Shown: positions 52,155-62,340 of the stretch, piece by piece | Position numbering within the stretch: position 1 is the first letter of the stretch | How the letters are laid out: every line of letters begins with the position of its first letter | Source: Crocinitomix catalasitica ATCC 23190 | Lineage (GTDB): Bacteria; Bacteroidota; Bacteroidia; Flavobacteriales_D; Crocinitomicaceae | Length of the DNA: 64,000 nucleotides | Reading direction: 5' to 3' | NCBI RefSeq assembly: GCF_000621625.1 | Contig: NZ_JHXV01000021.1 | Coordinates: 25,375 to 89,374 of the forward strand | Position numbers and translations under genes: made by a program | Notes under the pieces: generated by a model | Seen by the model: only the letters and a program-made list of their open reading frames with translations | The model's database searches: none | Told to the model about the DNA's origin: nothing

Positions 52155-53126
52155 TTAATTCAGCAACTCGTATTCGCAAATTTCTGCACATTTTGTTAGA
52201 ATGAGGTCGTCTAGAATTATTAATGCCGCCAATGCTAATTGAGAATAATTTTGTGAAGCATTTCTAAAATTACCATATTCAGACATCCACAAATTAGTTA
52301 TTAAATCCTGTCCACCACTATTGGGTTTAACGATATTAGTCAAAACACCTTCAACATTTCCAGCACCTGCATGGTAACAATGCATTACAATTAATCTAAA
52401 CCACAATGTATGTTCATCTTCTGGTGATACATCTATTCCAAATTTTCGCAAAATACGTTTAGCTTCAGGAATGCAAGCTGTTCGAATTAAATGAGCTGAA
52501 GCTTTAGCCGATTTTTCGAAATCTTTTCGTTCGTCAACATACTTATCAACGCGAAGTCCATGATTTTTAGCCACTGATTTCATCAACTGAAATGGACCAA
52601 GTGCACCTGCATTGGAGAAAGCCACCTTTCCTGGACTTTCAATCATTAAAATAGCTTGTGCATACCAAGGGTCAGTATTATTCTCAACAAAAACCTCTAC
52701 GCCTTTAGAAATACTAGGAAATACCAAATCAAACTGAAAGAAGTCACTTTTTCCAGTTGTCATGAAAATGCGTGTATCTTCAGCTAAATTATGCTCTGCT
52801 CGCAAAGCTACACGATATGCTTCCTTTTCATCATCAGATAATTTATCCCAATCCTTTAATGGCTTTAATTCAAGAATTTCTCTAGTCGAAGCTACGTTAA
52901 GAATGCTCGTTTCAGGAGACATTCGCATTACAAACTTCCAAAAACTAGGCTGTGCTAAAGTATCCCATCTTTCACTGAATAAATCAGGAGTCTTCACGAA
53001 ATTCAAGAATAACGAATCCGATTCATGTAATGTAACCTCTATTAAATGCTTATCGAACCTTGTCTGAGCATACAAACCAAAGTTTAAACAAATAAGAGCA
53101 AAGCAAAGACTTTTCGTTAGCGTCAT
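52155..53126 (-). CDS. lytic murein transglycosylase (SLT domain)
   Basis: 323 residues with an N-terminal signal (ending FGLYAQ). The SLT core has the catalytic Glu in WYAQAILMIESPGKVAFSN and the family block AGALGPFQLMKSVAKNHGL, then the conserved YHAGAGNVEGVL. It cleaves the muramic acid-glucosamine bond in peptidoglycan in the periplasm, with 1,6-anhydro product. No LysM or peptidoglycan-binding domain is seen. Single gene, 171 bp from the next gene. Confidence 0.85.
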   Translation of the reverse strand: MTLTKSLCFALICLNFGLYAQTRFDKHLIEVTLHESDSLFLNFVKTPDLFSERWDTLAQPSFWKFVMRMSPETSILNVASTREILELKPLKDWDKLSDDEKEAYRVALRAEHNLAEDTRIFMTTGKSDFFQFDLVFPSISKGVEVFVENNTDPWYAQAILMIESPGKVAFSNAGALGPFQLMKSVAKNHGLRVDKYVDERKDFEKSAKASAHLIRTACIPEAKRILRKFGIDVSPEDEHTLWFRLIVMHCYHAGAGNVEGVLTNIVKPNSGGQDLITNLWMSEYGNFRNASQNYSQLALAALIILDDLILTKCAEICEYELLN

Positions 53127-53296
53127 AAGAATTATTATATTAAAGATCCAAAGTAGTGACTTCCCAAAAAAAAATCAACATTCAAAACTACTATTTATTC
53201 ACCAATTTGGTGTTGATAGAATTTTTGAATGTTGACTTAATATTGATCTATCCTATCTAGTATAAGACAAAATAGACACTTATGTTACAGTTAAAA

Positions 53297-55339
53297 TTAG
53301 TTAACGCTTAATTTCATAACTTTAGTTCTTTCACCAATTTGCGTATTCACCATGTAAATTCCTTTTGCTAATTGACTCACATTAATTGGTAAATTAAAAT
53401 CACCTTTTAATTTTCCGTAGCTCTTTTGCATTAATAACGTTCCACTAATTGTATAAATAGAAAGCTCAACATCTTCGTCATTCAAATTAACCAATTGAAC
53501 ATTTGCTTGATCAGTTGCTGGGTTTGGAAAAATTGTGACTTTATCTAATCCTGCATCTAATTTTTCTGTAGCTAGAACAACCTTCTCAGATTCAATAAAC
53601 CCGTTTTCCACTGCTCCTGAAATAGAAGCAAAACCAGCATTATCGACCTTTCTATCTGGAGCAATTAGAATACCAACAATATGAATATTATCTAAATCCC
53701 AATTTGGATCGATAGCCAAATTAAAGTTAACAGTATGAGAGGCTCCTATTTCAATAGCATCAGGAAAGCTACCAGTTAATCCTGCAAAACTTGGAGAAAT
53801 AACACGAGCTACATGCTGATAAACCATCATTGTGGCAGGAACAGAACTTGGTAATAATTCATAACCTCCCATTACACCTGATCCACCTCCTGCATAATAA
53901 TTCGCTTGATTATATCCGCTACCGGTACCAGTCACTTCATCCTCTACAATCACACAAGCCAATTTGTAATTTCCTGTAACCGCTTCATTAAAATCAGCAG
54001 TCACAGAAATATCAATCCAATCACTGCCATCAATATAATCAGCTCCAACAGTTATTACGGCCTTAGGATCAACGACAATTCTTTCTAAAAAATCACTTTC
54101 AACAGCTGAAGGATCAATGCTTGATAATCGATCAACCAATAAGCTTGGATAGCCTGAAATTAAGCCGTTAATACCCGAGTCATAAGGTTCATAAACCATC
54201 GGATCACCGTTATGAACTGCAATTCCTACAAAATGATCAGGATATTGTTCAGCCATATAATCCAAATATACTGCTCCACGAGGACACCAACCACACCAAG
54301 TTCCAGTAGCTTCTTCACCAATAACAATTTTACCTGTGGCTGGAACTAATGGATCAATCGTAATAATTTTTGTATCGTCAGACGCATCATCATCCATTGC
54401 AGCGCCATTAACATTTGAAACAGTAGCAACAATATCATTTGCACCTCCAACCAATTCAAAAGCTTCGTCTATATCAACTGTTAAAATATCACCAGAAGCA
54501 ATATCCATCGAATAACTTTGTGATAATGTAGTCCCATTATAAGTCACCTCAACATCAAAAGAATTGATAGTAGTTGTTCCTAAATTTCTAATATCGACAC
54601 TTGCAGTTTTTGATACAGTCGCCAAACCATTCACATTACCAATACCAACTACAGCTGCATTTACATCAGGTAATGTATAGGGTGTATGCATATACATAAA
54701 ATCATCTATATAAAAAGTTGATCTATTATTCCCTCCATATGCATTGTTCACCGGAAAAATATCAATAGAAGAGATTTGATTTTGGTTATTTGTAAAACTT
54801 CCTCTTGATTCATCATCAATAAATAATTCCCAATTATTGGTATTCAAATTCACCTCTATTCGCAAATTGAACCAAGTATCATGTTCGAAAGTGGTTTCAA
54901 TAAAACTACCTCCTGTTTGAGGGAATAAAATCAACTGCCCATCATTAACCATTTGGCAATTTACACTGTACATTTCAGACAATTCTTCCGTTCCTTGAAA
55001 GTTAAAATAAGCTCCACGATCAGCAGCTACATAAAAATTAGACTCAAAAACAAAATTACCTGTATTATATTCTCCTCCAAAAGGAACAACAACATCTTGT
55101 GGTCCACCACCAGCAACACTCGAGTTAAAATAAATGGAATTTGCTCCACTAGCCGCTTCAGCAGTACTAATTTTCGCATCTTCTGATCCTCCTACCGTTC
55201 CACTCCACGTCGAAAATTCGTCCGACACAACTCCAATATACTCTCCCTCTGTATAATCATCAAAATTTTCAGTCAGTCCTTGACCGTATGACAGTAATCC
55301 TGTTGAAAGGATTGCGCCCAACAATATCTTTTTCTTCAT
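53297..55339 (-). CDS. Omp28-like T9SS type A secreted protein with N-terminal beta domain
   Basis: 680 residues from the ATG at 55339, chosen because it starts the signal peptide (KKILLGAILSTGLLSYGQ); the open frame continues to 55384. Residues ~30-235 form a jelly-roll-like beta domain (GEYIGVVSDEFSTW onward). A Big/FN3-like strand region follows (~240-330). The thioredoxin-like Omp28 domain begins at VIGEEATGTWCGWCPRG with CGWC at 349-352 and an extra QHVAR/HNGDPMVY region. The C-terminal ~75 residues are the T9SS type A sorting domain (VTIFPNPATDQANVQ, then ISGTLLMQKS and KGIYMVNTQ). It should be surface exposed. The CGWC makes a redox role more credible than in the shorter paralogue. Confidence 0.86.
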   Translation of the reverse strand: MKKKILLGAILSTGLLSYGQGLTENFDDYTEGEYIGVVSDEFSTWSGTVGGSEDAKISTAEAASGANSIYFNSSVAGGGPQDVVVPFGGEYNTGNFVFESNFYVAADRGAYFNFQGTEELSEMYSVNCQMVNDGQLILFPQTGGSFIETTFEHDTWFNLRIEVNLNTNNWELFIDDESRGSFTNNQNQISSIDIFPVNNAYGGNNRSTFYIDDFMYMHTPYTLPDVNAAVVGIGNVNGLATVSKTASVDIRNLGTTTINSFDVEVTYNGTTLSQSYSMDIASGDILTVDIDEAFELVGGANDIVATVSNVNGAAMDDDASDDTKIITIDPLVPATGKIVIGEEATGTWCGWCPRGAVYLDYMAEQYPDHFVGIAVHNGDPMVYEPYDSGINGLISGYPSLLVDRLSSIDPSAVESDFLERIVVDPKAVITVGADYIDGSDWIDISVTADFNEAVTGNYKLACVIVEDEVTGTGSGYNQANYYAGGGSGVMGGYELLPSSVPATMMVYQHVARVISPSFAGLTGSFPDAIEIGASHTVNFNLAIDPNWDLDNIHIVGILIAPDRKVDNAGFASISGAVENGFIESEKVVLATEKLDAGLDKVTIFPNPATDQANVQLVNLNDEDVELSIYTISGTLLMQKSYGKLKGDFNLPINVSQLAKGIYMVNTQIGERTKVMKLSVN

Positions 55340-55534
55340 AAGTAAACGTTTTGTGTAAAAATACATTAAGATATAAGGAATCACTAGAAAAAATACCAGT
55401 TATTATTGAAGTGCTATTTATAAGACAATCAAAAGTATTTAAATCCCTAAGTAAGTTGTATTCACTGGAATACTAAAAAAATAGAATATCAATTAATTAG
55501 ATTTCCGAAAAAGAAAAATAAAGTACGAAAATGG

Positions 55535-56281
55535 TTATTTTTTGAGAAATTGAAGCGCTTTAGAAAGTGGCTTTTGTATAAGGGTAAATAAGCCCGGTTT
55601 GATGTTGTTCATTCTCCACGCTTCACGATCTTCACGATTTGCCTTAATTCTATTTTTAAGAGAAGCATTACTCAATCCGCCAGCCCTCATCATTACAATA
55701 GTTTCTGGCAAATAACTAATTCGTATTTTTTCTTTATGAATGACACGAAGCATAAACTCGTAATCTGCAGCTGATTTTAATTTAATACTATAACCTCCAA
55801 AGTTATTATATACCTCCTTTTTAACGAAGAAAGTTGGATGAGGAGGCATCCATCCTTTTTTAAATGAACCTTCAATATAATTTCCAGACTTCCATACCCT
55901 AATAGTTTTGGTAGTATCTATCGGGTCAACATAATTTAAATCAGCATAAACGCCATCAACATTATCATTGAATTGGTTGACGACCTTTGATATTACATCC
56001 TTATTCGCATAAAAATCGTCCGAATTAAGAATGCCTACAATATCCCCAGTTGCCAAATTTACACCTTTATTCATTGCGTCATAAATCCCTTTATCCGGTT
56101 CAGAAATAAAATGTGTGATAATATCTTTATTGTTCTCTATTATTTTTAAAGTTTCATCCTTCGAACCTCCATCTACTATAATGTATTCAATATTATTGTA
56201 GGTTTGATTTCGAACAGAATTGATCGTATCAATCAGTGTTTTATCCGAATTGTACGTGATTGTAATTAATGAAATTTTCAT
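55535..56281 (-). CDS. family 2 glycosyltransferase
   Basis: 248 residues with a GT-A fold. ISLITITYNSDKTLIDTINSV opens the nucleotide-sugar domain, DGGSKDETL and the DXD-like LNSDDFY (about residues 88-95) bind the metal, and PHPTFFVKKEVYNNFGGYS holds the acceptor side. Sugar and acceptor are unknown. It is the last gene of the asnB-GT4-acetyltransferase-GT2 cluster, with a 4-nt overlap to the gene before, so it is cotranscribed and probably makes exopolysaccharide or O-antigen. Confidence 0.88.
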   Translation of the reverse strand: MKISLITITYNSDKTLIDTINSVRNQTYNNIEYIIVDGGSKDETLKIIENNKDIITHFISEPDKGIYDAMNKGVNLATGDIVGILNSDDFYANKDVISKVVNQFNDNVDGVYADLNYVDPIDTTKTIRVWKSGNYIEGSFKKGWMPPHPTFFVKKEVYNNFGGYSIKLKSAADYEFMLRVIHKEKIRISYLPETIVMMRAGGLSNASLKNRIKANREDREAWRMNNIKPGLFTLIQKPLSKALQFLKK

Positions 56282-56832
56282 TCGTTATTGTCAATTTTTC
56301 TATCACGAATAGCAATAGCAGGGTTCCCCTGATAAATTTTATAAGGTTCTAAATTCGAATTCGCAATTGAACCTGCAGAGAGAACAGCATGTGAAGCGAC
56401 TCTAACTCCTCCAGTAACAACAGTTTTAGCGCCAATCCAAGCACCATCTTCCAATATTATCTCACCGACCATTAAGTCGAAACTTTTAGATTTATAATTA
56501 TGATTGCCACATAACAATAATGCGCCTTGCGATATACATACATTCGCACCAATCTTCACCATTCCTAAATTATCAATCCATGCCTCTTCCCCTATCCAAG
56601 TATTGTCTCCTATTTCTAGAAACCATGGATATTTAATATTGATACTTTGCTTAATCACGACATTATTCCCAATTTTTGCTCCAAATAATTTTAGAATAAA
56701 AATTTTCAGTTTCCCAGAAGGGTTAAGGCTGTTTTTAAGAAAGACAATATTACAAATATACCAAGCCCCCCTTTTTATAAAGCCCCCTGGTTGATACCAA
56801 TTATTCGAAAACGTAGATAAATCAACTGACAT
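56278..56832 (-). CDS. WcaF-like hexapeptide-repeat acetyltransferase
   Basis: 184 residues from the ATG at 56832, which opens the family N-terminus SVDLSTFSNNWYQPGG; the open frame reaches 56859. Hexapeptide repeats run through IGNNVVIKQSINIKYPWFLEIG, the WIGEEAWIDN and WIGAKTVVTGGVRV coils, and a His near NHNYKSKS. Such trimeric left-handed beta-helix enzymes O-acetylate sugars with acetyl-CoA. Overlaps with both neighbours (10-11 nt with the GT4 gene, 4 nt with the GT2 gene) indicate a polysaccharide operon. Confidence 0.86.
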   Translation of the reverse strand: MSVDLSTFSNNWYQPGGFIKRGAWYICNIVFLKNSLNPSGKLKIFILKLFGAKIGNNVVIKQSINIKYPWFLEIGDNTWIGEEAWIDNLGMVKIGANVCISQGALLLCGNHNYKSKSFDLMVGEIILEDGAWIGAKTVVTGGVRVASHAVLSAGSIANSNLEPYKIYQGNPAIAIRDRKIDNNE

Positions 56833-57985
56833 TATTGAAAAGATTTTTATTGGATTCAATTACATTTTCTGCAGCTAAGTTTTCAGCAAAGAAGCTGAAA
56901 CTTGATTTAACCATATCAAAATATTCTTCTTGATTGATCTCTACAGCTCGTGTAATGGCATTCTCTAATGCCCCTTCTTCTTCTAAGGAAACATCCCATC
57001 CAATATTTTTTTCTTGCAAATCAAGCCAAGGCGTATTTTTACTAATGATAACTGGGCATCCAAAAGCCCAAGCCTCAACAATAGCATGACCATAATTTTC
57101 GTGTTCAGTTGGCATTAACATAAAATTAGCTTCTGCATATACCGCCTTTATTTCTTCTGGACGTAATACGCCTCCATATTTTATAGTTAAGCCATTAGAA
57201 TTTACCAACCCCCGTTTTAACTGCTTAAAATAATTGTCTTCTTCTATGTTGCCATAAAAAGTGAAATCAATTGGAATATCAACGTTTAGTTTATGTAATG
57301 CTTTTATCGCAGTCAATAAATTCTTCTTTTTTGAAATTCTGCTAATAAAAACTATTTTTATTCGGTCGAATGATTTGCGTTCCAAAATATCATCTAATTT
57401 AATAGATTGAACAACCGAAATGTTTTGAGCTACAAATACTTTTATTTGTGTACCGAACATCCCATAAATTTCGTCTGCTTCTAAATTCGAAGATGCATGC
57501 CAAGTAACATTCTTATATATTCTACTCCATTTTGCTATTCTAAGGAAAGTTCTCTTTTTATTCTTCTTAATCGCTAAAGCCCCAGCTCCAAGCATTCCTC
57601 TTGGTGCTATAATAACTGGAATTTTCTTTGCAAGACGCAAAGGAACAAGCGTAAATAGCGTTGAAAACAAACTATTCAAATAGATTAAATCCGGAGCAAT
57701 TTCAAGTACATTTCCTCTAATTGCTGAAGATTTCATATTGTCTTTACTCAAATACTTTATCAATATCCCATCATGATCAAACCATTGATTTGTCTCTATT
57801 CCAGGATAAGGTTCAGTCTCTCCTAAATCGTATGCACTGGTTAAAACATAAAACTCGAATTCGCCTCTCAAGGCGTTGATTATATTAACAACCGACCTGA
57901 TCGGTCCTCCCGCTTTGAAACCAGGTTCGTACCAGTCAATACAGACTAATACACGTTTTAATTTTATTTTATTCTCCAATTCCAT
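56822..57985 (-). CDS. family 4 glycosyltransferase
   Basis: 387 residues. The donor side begins RVLVCIDWYEPGFKAGGPIRSVVNII, a retaining GT4 opening. The nucleotide-sugar region has FISRISKKKNLLTAIKAL and the motif PTEHENYGHAIVEAWAFGCPVI with the usual E-x7-E pattern. Substrate is unknown. It overlaps asnB by 17 nt at its start and the acetyltransferase at its end, so translation is coupled. A polysaccharide role is inferred from the neighbours. Confidence 0.9.
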   Translation of the reverse strand: MELENKIKLKRVLVCIDWYEPGFKAGGPIRSVVNIINALRGEFEFYVLTSAYDLGETEPYPGIETNQWFDHDGILIKYLSKDNMKSSAIRGNVLEIAPDLIYLNSLFSTLFTLVPLRLAKKIPVIIAPRGMLGAGALAIKKNKKRTFLRIAKWSRIYKNVTWHASSNLEADEIYGMFGTQIKVFVAQNISVVQSIKLDDILERKSFDRIKIVFISRISKKKNLLTAIKALHKLNVDIPIDFTFYGNIEEDNYFKQLKRGLVNSNGLTIKYGGVLRPEEIKAVYAEANFMLMPTEHENYGHAIVEAWAFGCPVIISKNTPWLDLQEKNIGWDVSLEEEGALENAITRAVEINQEEYFDMVKSSFSFFAENLAAENVIESNKNLFNNVS

Positions 57986-59843
57986 TTTCTTTTACCCAAT
58001 CTCCTAATACTACTAATGGCCATATACGCGACCATGTTATTGTTTTAGACCCATTTAAAAACTCAGTCCAATATTGATCTAAAACATTTGAACGAAAATA
58101 TTTAATATTTTTCAACTGGTCTAACCTTTCCTTACAAAAAGAAGCTAACTCACCTTTCATCCATGTTTCGTAAGGAAGAACGAATCCCATTTTTTTTCTA
58201 TTATAGATTGACTCCGGAATCAAATCAGCACAAGAATCTACTAATAATTTTTTAGGACTTGTTGGTTTTTTTATTTCATCTCTTATTCCTAAAGCATAAG
58301 CAACTAACTCATGATCTAAAAATGGCACTCTTACTTCTAATCCATTAGCCATGCTCATTTGATCAGCATCACGCAACAAGGTGTTTTGCATATAAGTTGA
58401 GAATTCCGCAATTGAAATTCGACTTAATGACGGTAAATTCCACCCTGCAGTTTTATATCCTACTTGTTCGTGAACAATATCCAAAACACGACTAGATGGC
58501 AATACTGAACTTGTCAATAAAGAACTCACTTGTTTATCAAGTAAAACTTGGCGATAATATTGATATATATATTCTAAATCAAATGATTCTAACTTTAATA
58601 TTTGCTGAATTTTTGCAGACGGCACATCTCGTTTCATGAGATACAAAACATTCCCAATTTGTTTTCTTAAATAAACTGGAAAACTTGATAGCCATTTTTT
58701 CGATTGAAGATCACCGATCTGATTAAAAATACTGTACCCTGCAAAAAGTTCATCTCCGCCCAATCCACTTAATGCCATTTTAACCCCAGCTTCAGCAGTT
58801 TTTTTTGATACAACAAAAGTATTCAAACCATCACCACTTGGATGATCCATAAATGATAATGCTTCAGGGATCATATCCTTGAAATCATTGACGTCTAATT
58901 TTATTTCGTGATGATTCGTTTTGTACAATGCAGCAATTTCTCGTGCATATTTAGCCTCAGAAAATTCCTCTTCTTCAAAATCGACTGAAAAAGTATCAAC
59001 TTTACTATTGTGTTGCTTGCTCATTAAAGCCACTAAAATTGAACTGTCTATTCCACCTGATAAAAATGCACCAAAAGGCACATCTGCAACCATTCTTCTT
59101 TCTACACTTTCGGATAGTTTTTGACGAACATTTTTTTGGACTTCCGTTATTGAATTGCCACTTTGAACATAATCATTTGCAGGAGACCAATATGTTTTAA
59201 ATTCTGGTTCTTTATTCTCTACTAGATTAAGGTACTGACCAGGCATCAGCATAAATACACCTTCTATTAAGGTATAAGGCGCATGAACTGTTTGATACCT
59301 TAAATAATCGACAAGTCCATTTTCTGAAATTTTCTTATCTATTAACTTGGTAGAGAGGATTGATTTTAGAGAAGATGAAAAAATAATCTCTTCATTATTT
59401 AAAACATAATAAAGTGGTTTTATGCCCATCCTATCTCTCGCTATAAATAAAGAACGTTCCTTTTTATCCCAAATAGCAAAGGCAAACATGCCATTAAATA
59501 ATTTTAAACATTTCTCCTTGTATTTAATAAATGCAGCTAGAACAACTTCTGTATCACCATTCGTAGAAAATGGATAATCTAAATCAGCTTTAATAGACTT
59601 AAAATTGTAAATTTCACCATTGAAAACAATAACATATCTGCCATCATGTGAAGTAAATGGTTGGTCTGAACTACTTACAGGATCAATAATCGATAAGCGT
59701 CGATGTCCTAGATGAATATGCTCATCTGTATAAATTCCTTCAGCATCAGGTCCACGTTGCTTCAAGGCAAAATTCATGTTTTTTATTAATTCTTCTGAAT
59801 GCGATATGCCCGCATATTTGAAAATTCCATTAATTCCGCACAT
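57969..59843 (-). CDS. asnB: asparagine synthetase B (glutamine hydrolysing)
   Basis: 624 residues. The N-terminal amidohydrolase starts MCGINGIFKY with the nucleophile Cys2; the QRGPDAEG and GHRRLSI loops follow. The C-terminal synthetase has the PP-loop FGAFLSGGIDSSILVALM and SGLGGDELFAGY. It makes asparagine from aspartate and glutamine with ATP. Here it heads the glycan cluster, where paralogues often amidate sugars or carrier intermediates rather than supply asparagine; which applies here is not known. Promoter region shared with the divergent MFS gene. Confidence 0.9.
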   Translation of the reverse strand: MCGINGIFKYAGISHSEELIKNMNFALKQRGPDAEGIYTDEHIHLGHRRLSIIDPVSSSDQPFTSHDGRYVIVFNGEIYNFKSIKADLDYPFSTNGDTEVVLAAFIKYKEKCLKLFNGMFAFAIWDKKERSLFIARDRMGIKPLYYVLNNEEIIFSSSLKSILSTKLIDKKISENGLVDYLRYQTVHAPYTLIEGVFMLMPGQYLNLVENKEPEFKTYWSPANDYVQSGNSITEVQKNVRQKLSESVERRMVADVPFGAFLSGGIDSSILVALMSKQHNSKVDTFSVDFEEEEFSEAKYAREIAALYKTNHHEIKLDVNDFKDMIPEALSFMDHPSGDGLNTFVVSKKTAEAGVKMALSGLGGDELFAGYSIFNQIGDLQSKKWLSSFPVYLRKQIGNVLYLMKRDVPSAKIQQILKLESFDLEYIYQYYRQVLLDKQVSSLLTSSVLPSSRVLDIVHEQVGYKTAGWNLPSLSRISIAEFSTYMQNTLLRDADQMSMANGLEVRVPFLDHELVAYALGIRDEIKKPTSPKKLLVDSCADLIPESIYNRKKMGFVLPYETWMKGELASFCKERLDQLKNIKYFRSNVLDQYWTEFLNGSKTITWSRIWPLVVLGDWVKENGIGE

Positions 59844-59951
59844 TAAGACCTAATTTTAAATAAATTATTTGAGCATAAAACTACTCAGTTTTATTGAAAA
59901 AAAATCTCACGAGCAGTTAAAATTATTTGTTACTTTTAAATTCTTCAAAAA

Positions 59952-61391
59952 ATGGCCTGTGTGAATGTAGAAAAGTCGAAATATCCTTATGCTCTTATTT
60001 TAATCATTTTACTTTTCTTTATATGGGGAGGTATATCGGCCATGAACGATGTATTGGTTGCATATTTCAAAGAACTTTTCATTCTAACAGAACTACAATC
60101 ATTATTGATTCAATTTGCCTTTTTTGGTGCTTATGGACTAGGTGCCCTCTCCTATTATCTTTATTCCAACAAATTTGGTGATCCTATAAATAAGGTTGGC
60201 TATAAACAAGGAATAATGTCGGGATTAATCATTGCAGGTATAGGCTGTATGTCTTTTTACCCAACAATATTGTCTAATAACTATTATGTAATTCTAGGTT
60301 CTTTCTTTATAATTGGAATTGGTTTAACACTTATTCAAATTTCATGTAATCCATATGTTGCGATAATTGGTAAACCTGAATCTGCTAGTGCTAGATTGAA
60401 TTTGGCGCAAGGATTCAATTCGTTGGGAACGACTTTAGGACCGCTACTAGGTGGTTTTTTAGTATTTAATTATTTATCGGGCAATACAGCCATTCAAGTT
60501 CCTTATCTTATATGCGGTGCTATTCTATTTTTATTCGCTTTCTTGTTGTATAAAGTTGATCTACCCGATTATAAAAATCAATTATCAACGAACTTAAAAG
60601 GGAATGCTTTACAGTTTTCACATCTAAAAAAAGGAATGTTGGCTATCTTTTTTTATGTTGGAGCCGAAGTTGCAATCAGTAGTAAATTATTAGAATATGC
60701 AATGCTACCAACAATAGGTAATGTCAATAAGTCAATGGCTACAGATTATTTAGCTTTATACTGGGGAGGAGCTATGATTGGCAGATTATTAATTGCAAGT
60801 ATTGCTGATGAGATTGATATGCAAAAAACACTTGCCCAGAAAATTAGAAATGGTGTATTGACAATATTTTCAACCTTTATTATTCTATTCATGTTTATTG
60901 GATTAAAGTCTCATGTATTGGCGAATGACGAATCATTGACAATTGGCATTTTTGTATCCATTTTCAAGTTCACATCACCACTACTAATATTTGTGACAAT
61001 TCAATTCATCTTAATGTTGATTTTTAGCAAATCAAGTCAAAAACTATTGGCTAGTTTCTCTTTCATTTGCGTTGCCCTGCTCCTAACATCATATATATTT
61101 GAGGGTAATATTGGTTTATGGTCAGTCATAGCAATCGGCTTATTTAATTCAATCATGTGGTCTAACATCTTCACATTGTCAATTGCCGAATTAAAAGATT
61201 ATACCAGTCAAGGTTCCTCTTTATTGATTATAATGATTGTTGGTGGCGCAATACTTCCTTTAGGTTTTGGATTGATGGCAGATTGGATAGATTTACCTAC
61301 AGCCTTCTTGTTTCCGATAATTTCTTACCTTTACATCCTCTATTTTGGGAGAATTGGTTATAAAATAAAACAAACCAAAATTTATGAATAA
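59952..61391 (+). CDS. FucP-type sugar MFS transporter
   Basis: 479 residues, about twelve membrane helices. The FucP-like blocks are FFIWGGISAMNDVLVAYFKE (helix 1) and GLTLIQISCNPYVAIIG near helix 4, with NLAQGFNSLGTTLGPLLGG. Members carry L-fucose, glucose, galactose, mannose or N-acetylglucosamine with protons or sodium. The genes that follow, a ROK kinase (8-nt overlap) and a GH92 mannosidase, suggest mannose import. Located in the inner membrane. Confidence 0.87.
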   Translation: MACVNVEKSKYPYALILIILLFFIWGGISAMNDVLVAYFKELFILTELQSLLIQFAFFGAYGLGALSYYLYSNKFGDPINKVGYKQGIMSGLIIAGIGCMSFYPTILSNNYYVILGSFFIIGIGLTLIQISCNPYVAIIGKPESASARLNLAQGFNSLGTTLGPLLGGFLVFNYLSGNTAIQVPYLICGAILFLFAFLLYKVDLPDYKNQLSTNLKGNALQFSHLKKGMLAIFFYVGAEVAISSKLLEYAMLPTIGNVNKSMATDYLALYWGGAMIGRLLIASIADEIDMQKTLAQKIRNGVLTIFSTFIILFMFIGLKSHVLANDESLTIGIFVSIFKFTSPLLIFVTIQFILMLIFSKSSQKLLASFSFICVALLLTSYIFEGNIGLWSVIAIGLFNSIMWSNIFTLSIAELKDYTSQGSSLLIIMIVGGAILPLGFGLMADWIDLPTAFLFPIISYLYILYFGRIGYKIKQTKIYE

Positions 61392-62334
61392 CTACTTGGG
61401 CGTTGATATTGGGGGGACAAATGTATGTTTTGGTGTTGTCACTGAGAATGGTGAGTTTTTGTACGAAAACACATTCAAAACAACAGAATTTGAATCGGCT
61501 GAAGACTTAGCTGAATCAATTCAACAACACTTGAAAAAAAATTGCAAACACCAATTCACAGGCATTGGTATTGGCGCTCCGAGCGTTAATGAGACCAATC
61601 AAAGTATGGAATTTGCTCCTAATATTTCCTGGGGTGAAATAGTCCCATTAAATGAAATCTTTGCTGCTAAATTCAATCTACCTATCCGCGTAATTAATGA
61701 TGCAAATGCTGCGGCAATAGGAGAAAAAGTATTTGGAGAAGCTACCGATCAAAATAATTTTGCTGTTATTACTTTAGGCACTGGTATTGGTCTAGGACTT
61801 TATATTGACAATAAAATTTATTTGGGAAGTAATGGCTTAGCTGGTGAATTAGGACATACTATTGTAAGGAGAGATGGAAGGGAATGTAAATGTGGTAATT
61901 TTGGTTGTTTAGAAACATACGTTGCAAAAGATGGAATTGTTAAAACGGCAAAAGAAAAATTAGAATTCAGTAGCGGAGGCTCTGTTTTGAACAATATTTC
62001 TCCAAGTAACCTTACGCCAATTGAAATAATGAAAGCGGCTAGAAAAGAAGATCCTGTAGCCCTTGAAATTATCCAAACAGTAACAAGAGATTTGGCTTTC
62101 GGTATTTCTCAACTTGTAAACATTCTAGATTTAGAATGTATTTACCTTTCAGGTGGAATCACAAAGAGCGGGAATCTATTGAAACGTAAAACTGAAAAAC
62201 ATCTTAAATCCTACATTTTACCAAATATGCGTGACAAATTAAACTTACGCATTTCGACATTAAACGAAATTAATGGTGGAATTTTAGGTGCTGTTGCGAC
62301 TATTCACGAAAGTCTTGTCCCTGTTTCTATCTAG
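61384..62334 (+). CDS. ROK family sugar kinase
   Basis: 316 residues. ATP site DIGGTNVCFGVV at the start; the ROK zinc motif is GHTIVRRDGRECKCGNFGCLETY, with Cys residues in C-x-C-x4-C; catalytic Asp in NDANAAAIGE. ROK kinases phosphorylate glucose, mannose, fructose or N-acetylsugars. Its position between the sugar transporter and the mannosidase fits mannose or glucose phosphorylation at C6. Its start overlaps the transporter by 8 nt, and 6 nt separate it from the mannosidase. Confidence 0.9.
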   Translation: MNNYLGVDIGGTNVCFGVVTENGEFLYENTFKTTEFESAEDLAESIQQHLKKNCKHQFTGIGIGAPSVNETNQSMEFAPNISWGEIVPLNEIFAAKFNLPIRVINDANAAAIGEKVFGEATDQNNFAVITLGTGIGLGLYIDNKIYLGSNGLAGELGHTIVRRDGRECKCGNFGCLETYVAKDGIVKTAKEKLEFSSGGSVLNNISPSNLTPIEIMKAARKEDPVALEIIQTVTRDLAFGISQLVNILDLECIYLSGGITKSGNLLKRKTEKHLKSYILPNMRDKLNLRISTLNEINGGILGAVATIHESLVPVSI

Positions 62335-62340
62335 AATCAT

